36,322 nt of DNA from an uncultured Oscillospiraceae bacterium (lineage in GTDB: Bacteria; Bacillota; Clostridia; Oscillospirales; Oscillospiraceae). Below the pieces are notes generated by a model, which ran no database searches, was not told where the DNA came from, and saw nothing but the letters and a program-made list of their open reading frames with translations. The DNA lies in contig CAAFLE010000084.1 of the NCBI GenBank assembly GCA_900763675.1, positions 1 through 36,322 on the forward strand, read 5' to 3'. This document shows positions 32,442-36,322 of this stretch, piece by piece (position 1 is the first letter of the stretch; the number at the start of each line of letters is the position of its first letter). The position numbers were made by a program, and so were the translations under genes.

Positions 32442-33122
32442 ATGGATTACCGCATTCTGCTCGTGGAGGACGACCGGAGCCTTGCCGGGGCGATCGAATC
32501 GCAGATGGCGCTCTGGGCAATAAACTGCACCGCCGTGTCCGATTTCCGCGCCGTCATGGCGGAGTTTGCCGCCGTGCAGCCGCATCTCGTGCTGATGGAC
32601 GTTTCGCTCCCGTATATGAGCGGGTACCACTGGTGCGCGGAGATACGAAAGGTCAGCTCCGTGCCGGTTGTGTTCATTTCCTCGGCGGGCGACAACATGA
32701 ATATCATCATGGCGATGAACATGGGCGGCGACGATTTCATTGCCAAGCCCTTTGATACGAGCGTCCTTATCGCCAAGGTGCGCTCGCTGCTGCGCCGGAC
32801 GTATGAATTCGGCGCGTCCTCGCCGGTGCTGGAGCACCGCGGCGCCCTTCTGAACACCGGCGACGGTACGCTCACCTGCGGCGAGGAGCGCATTGAGCTT
32901 TCCAAAAACGAATACCGCATCCTGCTCACGCTTTTGCAGAACAAGGGCAAAACCGTCAGCCGTGAAAAGCTCATGGAGGCGCTCTGGCAGACCGACTCGT
33001 TCGTGGACGAGAACACGCTCACCGTGAACGTCGGCAGACTGCGCAAAAAGCTCGAGAGCGCCGGACTGCACGATTTCATCACAACGAAATTCGGCGTCGG
33101 GTATCTGGTGGAGGAAAAATGA
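32442..33122 (+). CDS. OmpR-family response regulator (BceR-like)
   Basis: A 226-residue response regulator. The receiver domain has the acidic pocket VEDD (Glu9-Asp11), the phosphorylated Asp53 in VLMDVSLPYMSG and Lys102 in FIAKPFD. From about residue 130 a winged-helix DNA-binding domain of OmpR type follows (IELSKNEYRILLTLLQNKGK, then LTVNVGRLRKKLE, ending FGVGYLVEEK). Placement directly before a short intramembrane-sensing kinase and a BceAB-like transporter identifies it as a BceR-type regulator of peptide-antibiotic response. The start has a ggggg-rich ribosome binding site. It overlaps the kinase gene by 4 nt. Confidence 0.93.
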   Translation: MDYRILLVEDDRSLAGAIESQMALWAINCTAVSDFRAVMAEFAAVQPHLVLMDVSLPYMSGYHWCAEIRKVSSVPVVFISSAGDNMNIIMAMNMGGDDFIAKPFDTSVLIAKVRSLLRRTYEFGASSPVLEHRGALLNTGDGTLTCGEERIELSKNEYRILLTLLQNKGKTVSREKLMEALWQTDSFVDENTLTVNVGRLRKKLESAGLHDFITTKFGVGYLVEEK

Positions 33123-34108
33123 AGCTGTTCGGGGAATACTGCAAAAGCCGCCGGGGGACGTTTCTCTATTTTGCCGCGGCGGCGCTGCTGCTCGGCGCGT
33201 CGTTTGCGCTCTACCATCTGCCGCTGCGGGCGGTCGTATACCCGCTGACGCTTACCGCCGCGGCGGGGATCGCCGCGCTGGCGCTCGATTTCCGGCGCGT
33301 ATACAAGCTGCACCGGGAGCTTTCGCAGCTGGAAAACACGGCGGCGGAGCTGCTCGGCGTGCTGCCCCCGGCGCAGAGCGTCCCGGAAGCGGACTATCAG
33401 GCGATCGTGCGCAGTCTCACGCGGCAGAGCGCGGCGGCAGCGGAAAAGACCGCCGCGGAGCGCTCGGACGCGCTCGAATACTATACGCTCTGGGCGCACC
33501 AGATCAAAACGCCCATCGCCGCCATGCGTCTGCGTCTCCAGACGGAGGACAGCCCGCTCTGCCGCAGTCTGCTTGCTGATCTCGGACGAATTGAGCGGTA
33601 TGTGGAGATGGTCCTCACATATCTGCGGCTCGAGGGCGAGGGGACGGACTATGTGTTCCGCGAAACGGAGCTGGACGGTATCGTCCGCGCCTCGCTGCGC
33701 CGCTTTGCCGGGGAGTTTATCGACCGGCGGCTGACGCTCGACTATACGCCGTCGGACGTGCGCGTACTGACGGACGAGAAATGGCTCTCGTTCGTTATCG
33801 AGCAGGTGCTGTCCAACGCGCTCAAGTATACGCCCCGCGGCGGCGTGTCCGTATATGTGGAAGAGCCGAAAACGCTCTGCGTCCGCGATACCGGCATCGG
33901 CATCACGCCGGAGGATCTGCCGCGCATCTTTGAGCGCAGCTATACCGGGCTTCAGGGACGTTCCGACAAACGCGCCAGCGGCATCGGTCTGTATCTCTGC
34001 CGCCGCATCTGCCGGAATCTCGGTCATACGATCACGGCGGAATCCGTCCCCGGCGCAGGGACGACGGTGCGCATCGCGCTCGAAAAGGAAAAAATCACCG
34101 TGGAGTAG
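33119..34108 (+). CDS. Intramembrane-sensing sensor histidine kinase (BceS-like)
   Basis: A 329-residue histidine kinase. Two membrane segments (about residues 14-33 and 37-57) are joined by only a few residues, the mark of BceS-type kinases, which sense through their partner transporter, not by an outer domain. The H box is WAHQIKTPIAAMRL (His127). The catalytic domain carries an N box EQVLSNALKYT, DTGIGITPEDLPRIFERSYTG in pieces (G1 and F boxes) and SGIGLYLCRRIC (G2). It starts at the last codon of the regulator gene (4-nt overlap). A terminator follows at 34148-34177, so the transporter is a separate transcript. Confidence 0.93.
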   Translation: MKLFGEYCKSRRGTFLYFAAAALLLGASFALYHLPLRAVVYPLTLTAAAGIAALALDFRRVYKLHRELSQLENTAAELLGVLPPAQSVPEADYQAIVRSLTRQSAAAAEKTAAERSDALEYYTLWAHQIKTPIAAMRLRLQTEDSPLCRSLLADLGRIERYVEMVLTYLRLEGEGTDYVFRETELDGIVRASLRRFAGEFIDRRLTLDYTPSDVRVLTDEKWLSFVIEQVLSNALKYTPRGGVSVYVEEPKTLCVRDTGIGITPEDLPRIFERSYTGLQGRSDKRASGIGLYLCRRICRNLGHTITAESVPGAGTTVRIALEKEKITVE

Positions 34109-34114
34109 CAAATG

Positions 34115-34128
34115 TGACAGAACTGTTG
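34115..34128 (+). promoter_or_regulatory. Candidate BceR-type operator upstream of the transporter
   Basis: TGACA-GAAC-TGTTG resembles the known BceR-like inverted repeat TNACA-N4-TGTAA: the left half matches fully and the right half at three of five bases. It lies 108 nt before the BceA-like start. The match is weak enough that chance is possible. Confidence 0.35.
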
Positions 34129-34147
34129 GATTTGCCGGGCAGGTGTA

Positions 34148-34177
34148 AGCCGATCCGATGGAGCGGGTCGGCTTTTT
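34148..34177 (+). terminator. Intrinsic terminator after the kinase gene
   Basis: agccgatcc (34148-34156) pairs with gggtcggct (34165-34173) with one wobble, loop gatggagc, followed by a run of five T at 34173-34177. A possible -10 TATACT (34182-34187) for the transporter genes follows immediately; its -35 is poor, as in activator-dependent promoters. Confidence 0.75.
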
Positions 34178-34222
34178 CGTATATACTGACGCCAGAAAAC
34201 GAAAGGAAGGATAATTCGTATT

Positions 34223-34987
34223 ATGAGCTTACTGGAAGTTTCCGGGCTGAGAAAGGTGTATAAGACCCGCTTCGGCGGCAACGCGGTAGAAGCGCTGCGC
34301 AATGTGAATTTCACCGTCGGCGAGGGCGAGTATGTCGCCATCATGGGCGAGAGCGGCAGCGGCAAGACGACGCTTCTGAACATTCTCGCCGCGCTTGACA
34401 AGCCGACCGCCGGCACGGTGCTGCTCGACGGACGCGACTTCACGAAGATCCGCGAGAGCGACGCCGCGGCGTTCCGCCGCGACCATCTCGGGTTCGTGTT
34501 TCAGGAGTTCAACCTGCTCGACACGTTCACGCTGGAGGACAACATTTATCTCCCGCTCGTCCTCGCGGGCAAGAGCTATGATGAAATGCGCACCCGTCTC
34601 ATCGACATCGCCGAAACGCTCGGCATCCGCGAGCTTTTGAAAAAATATCCCTACGAGGTCTCCGGCGGGCAGAAGCAGCGGGCGGCGGTGGCACGTGCGC
34701 TCATCACAAAGCCGCGCATCCTGCTTGCCGACGAGCCGACCGGCGCTCTCGACAGCAAGTCCACGGACGAGCTGCTCCGCCTTTTCGGCGAGGTGAACCG
34801 CGCCGGGCAGACGATTTTAATGGTTACGCATTCGGTCAAGGCGGCAAGCTGCGCCGGGCGGGTTCTCTTCATCCGCGACGGCGAGGTGTTCCACCAGCTC
34901 TACCGCGGCGACGCGACGAACGAGCTTTTCTATCAGCGCATCTCCGAAACGCTCACGATGCTCGCGGGAGGCGGTGAGACGCGATGA
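34223..34987 (+). CDS. BceA-like ABC transporter ATP-binding protein
   Basis: A 254-residue ATPase of the peptide-antibiotic detoxification (BceAB, also MacB-like) group. Walker A GESGSGKTT is at residues 42-50, then LGFVFQEFNLLDTFTLEDNI (Q loop), signature VSGGQKQRAAVARAL, Walker B ILLADEPTGALDSKS and switch histidine MVTHSVKAAS, all typical of BceA. The ATG at 34223 has a ggaagg site about 12 nt upstream. It overlaps the permease gene by 4 nt. Together they are expected to protect against cell-wall-targeting peptides such as bacitracin or lantibiotics and to feed the signal to the kinase. The specific antibiotic cannot be read. Confidence 0.93.
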   Translation: MSLLEVSGLRKVYKTRFGGNAVEALRNVNFTVGEGEYVAIMGESGSGKTTLLNILAALDKPTAGTVLLDGRDFTKIRESDAAAFRRDHLGFVFQEFNLLDTFTLEDNIYLPLVLAGKSYDEMRTRLIDIAETLGIRELLKKYPYEVSGGQKQRAAVARALITKPRILLADEPTGALDSKSTDELLRLFGEVNRAGQTILMVTHSVKAASCAGRVLFIRDGEVFHQLYRGDATNELFYQRISETLTMLAGGGETR

Positions 34988-36322
34988 AAACCGCTCTTTA
35001 TCCGCGCCTTGCATGGGACGGTCTGCGCAAAAACAAACGGCTTTTCCTCCCGTATCTGCTCACGTGCATCTGCATGGTGATGATGTTCTATATCCTCTCG
35101 TTTCTCGGCACGGAGGAGACCTGCGCACTGATGCCCAAAGGCTCCAACAGCACCCGCATCATCCTCAATCTCGGCAGTCTGGTGATCTTTGTTTTTTCTG
35201 CCATCTTCCTGTACTACACCAACTCGTTTCTCGTCCGCCGACGCGAGCATGAGTTCGGACTCTATAACGTTCTCGGCATGGGCAAGCGCAATCTCGCCCG
35301 GATCGTAACGTGGGAGAGTCTGATCACCGCCGCGCTCTCGCTCGGCATCGGTCTCGCGCTCGGCATTCTGCTCTCCAAGCTCGCGGAGCTGGGGCTGATG
35401 CACTTTACCGACGGCGAGATCAATTACCGGCTCCGCATCGACGGGACCTGCGTCACGAGAACGCTGGGACTGTATGCGGTCATTTTCGCCGTGATCTGGC
35501 TTTCCACGGTCGTCCGCGTCGGGCGCAGCAGCGCCGTGCGTCTGCTGCGGAGCGAGTCCGTCGGCGAAAAGCCGCCGAAAGCAAACTGGGCGCTCGGACT
35601 GGCAGGCGTCGTGATCCTCGGCGCGGCATATTATCTCGCCGTGAGCATCACCAACCCGCTCGACGCGATGGTATGGTTTTTCGTCGCCGTGATTCTTGTT
35701 ATTATCGCAACGTATCTTCTTATGATCGCGGGCAGCGTTCTGCTCTGCCGCATTCTCCAGAAAAATAAGAAGTACTATTATCAGCCGAGCCACTTTGTGT
35801 CCGTATCCTCCATGGCGTACCGCATGAAGCGCAACGGCGCAGGGCTTGCCAGCGTGTGCATCATCGCCACCATGATCCTTGTGATGATCTCCTCTTCCTC
35901 GTGCCTGTACTACGGCGCGGAGGACGCCGTGATGACGCGCTACCCGAGAGATATAAACATCACTCTCGCCGGGGAGACGCCGGAGCAGATCACGGACGGC
36001 AATATCGAGCGCTACCGCCGTGCCATCGCCGATTATATGTCAGAGCGGGGCGTTCCGCCGAAGGATGTGCAGAACTACCGCTATATCAATACCAGCGGCC
36101 TTTTCTCCGGCGACACGGTGCAGTGCTGGTATTCGCGGGAGGGCGTCTCGGCCTCATATTCATATTCGGAGCTTCGTGACATCTATATCGTTTCCTCTGC
36201 GGATTATGCCGCCCGAACTGGCGAGAATATTTCGCTTGCGCCGGACGAGGTGCTGCTGCTGACCTACAAATGCTCCTATGAGCGTCCTACGCTGACGCTT
36301 GCTATGGACGACGTCTCCCACA
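34984..36322 (+). CDS. BceB-like FtsX-family ABC transporter permease (partial, runs off the window)
   Basis: The first 446 codons of an FtsX-family permease; no stop is reached before the window ends. It begins with LAWDGLRKNKRLFLPYLLTC (typical BceB entry) and the first membrane segment at about 23-41. The cytoplasmic motif RRREHEFGLYNVLGMGKRNL (about 85-104) sits between the second and third segments. More segments lie around 112-135, 160-178, 205-225, 229-255 and 283-305. After about residue 306 a large polar domain begins (GAEDAVMTRYPRDINITLAG), which in BceB is the extracellular sensor domain. Full-length BceB is about 650 residues, so roughly a third is missing here. Confidence 0.92.
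   Translation, partial: MKTALYPRLAWDGLRKNKRLFLPYLLTCICMVMMFYILSFLGTEETCALMPKGSNSTRIILNLGSLVIFVFSAIFLYYTNSFLVRRREHEFGLYNVLGMGKRNLARIVTWESLITAALSLGIGLALGILLSKLAELGLMHFTDGEINYRLRIDGTCVTRTLGLYAVIFAVIWLSTVVRVGRSSAVRLLRSESVGEKPPKANWALGLAGVVILGAAYYLAVSITNPLDAMVWFFVAVILVIIATYLLMIAGSVLLCRILQKNKKYYYQPSHFVSVSSMAYRMKRNGAGLASVCIIATMILVMISSSSCLYYGAEDAVMTRYPRDINITLAGETPEQITDGNIERYRRAIADYMSERGVPPKDVQNYRYINTSGLFSGDTVQCWYSREGVSASYSYSELRDIYIVSSADYAARTGENISLAPDEVLLLTYKCSYERPTLTLAMDDVSH

Noticed and set aside
30780..33071. Very long open frames antisense to known genes (for example 30780-33071, 24600-26546 and 4734-6245, minus strand)
   Set aside because: They are arginine/histidine/alanine-rich shadows caused by high GC codon use in the opposite genes, without ribosome binding sites or recognisable domains.

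Overview
The window looks like chromosome of a GC-rich, low-G+C-phylum Gram-positive (Firmicutes; class Clostridia, probably an Oscillospiraceae-type gut anaerobe). This taxonomic call is inference. It rests on lipoprotein-type solute-binding proteins, strong AGGAGG-like ribosome binding sites, consensus TTGACA/TATAAT promoters, intrinsic terminators, MurT/GatD, type III glutamine synthetase, KtrAB, a lysine riboswitch and a Bce-type two-component/ABC module. I saw no tRNA, rRNA, insertion sequence, integrase, phage gene or CRISPR array.

Layout. (1) 11-4912, plus strand: a complete branched-chain amino acid transporter operon (binding protein, LivH, LivM, LivG, LivF), with large hairpins after the binding-protein gene and a strong terminator at the end. 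(2) 4972-6758, plus strand: a small operon for an SPFH membrane protein, an Arc-like ribbon-helix-helix protein and a DUF1648 membrane protein; its promoter carries two TGATATCA palindromes one helical turn apart. (3) 6822-24339, minus strand: fifteen co-oriented housekeeping genes. In transcription order they are guaA, gtrA-like, M18 aminopeptidase, (terminator/attenuator) pyrG, (promoter) glmM, a GlmU-C-like acetyltransferase, nagB, glmS, purB, purA, murT, gatD, nadE, ktrB, ktrA. They cover purine and CTP synthesis, UDP-GlcNAc precursor synthesis, lipid II amidation, NAD synthesis and potassium uptake. (4) 24582-29464, plus strand: type III glutamine synthetase, followed after 14 nt by a BtuFCD/FecBCD-like importer. 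(5) 29578-32374, plus strand: consensus promoter, lysine riboswitch and a lysine ABC importer whose binding protein appears circularly permuted. (6) 32389-36322, plus strand: BceRS-like two-component system and a BceAB-like ABC transporter, the last gene running off the window.

How the genes work together. The central block is rich in glutamine chemistry. Glutamine synthetase is divergent from guaA, and GuaA, PyrG, GlmS and GatD are four glutamine amidotransferases, while NadE is the short ammonia-dependent form. GlmS, GlmM and the left-handed beta-helix acetyltransferase lead toward UDP-GlcNAc, and MurT/GatD amidates the lipid II made from it.

The most unusual observation is the lysine-binding protein at 29900-30793. 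The segment that normally forms the second half of the fold comes first, and the segment carrying the family signature comes last. Other points worth a second look are the tiny terminator leader of guaA, the overlapping hairpins before pyrG, and the paired operator-like palindromes of the SPFH operon.
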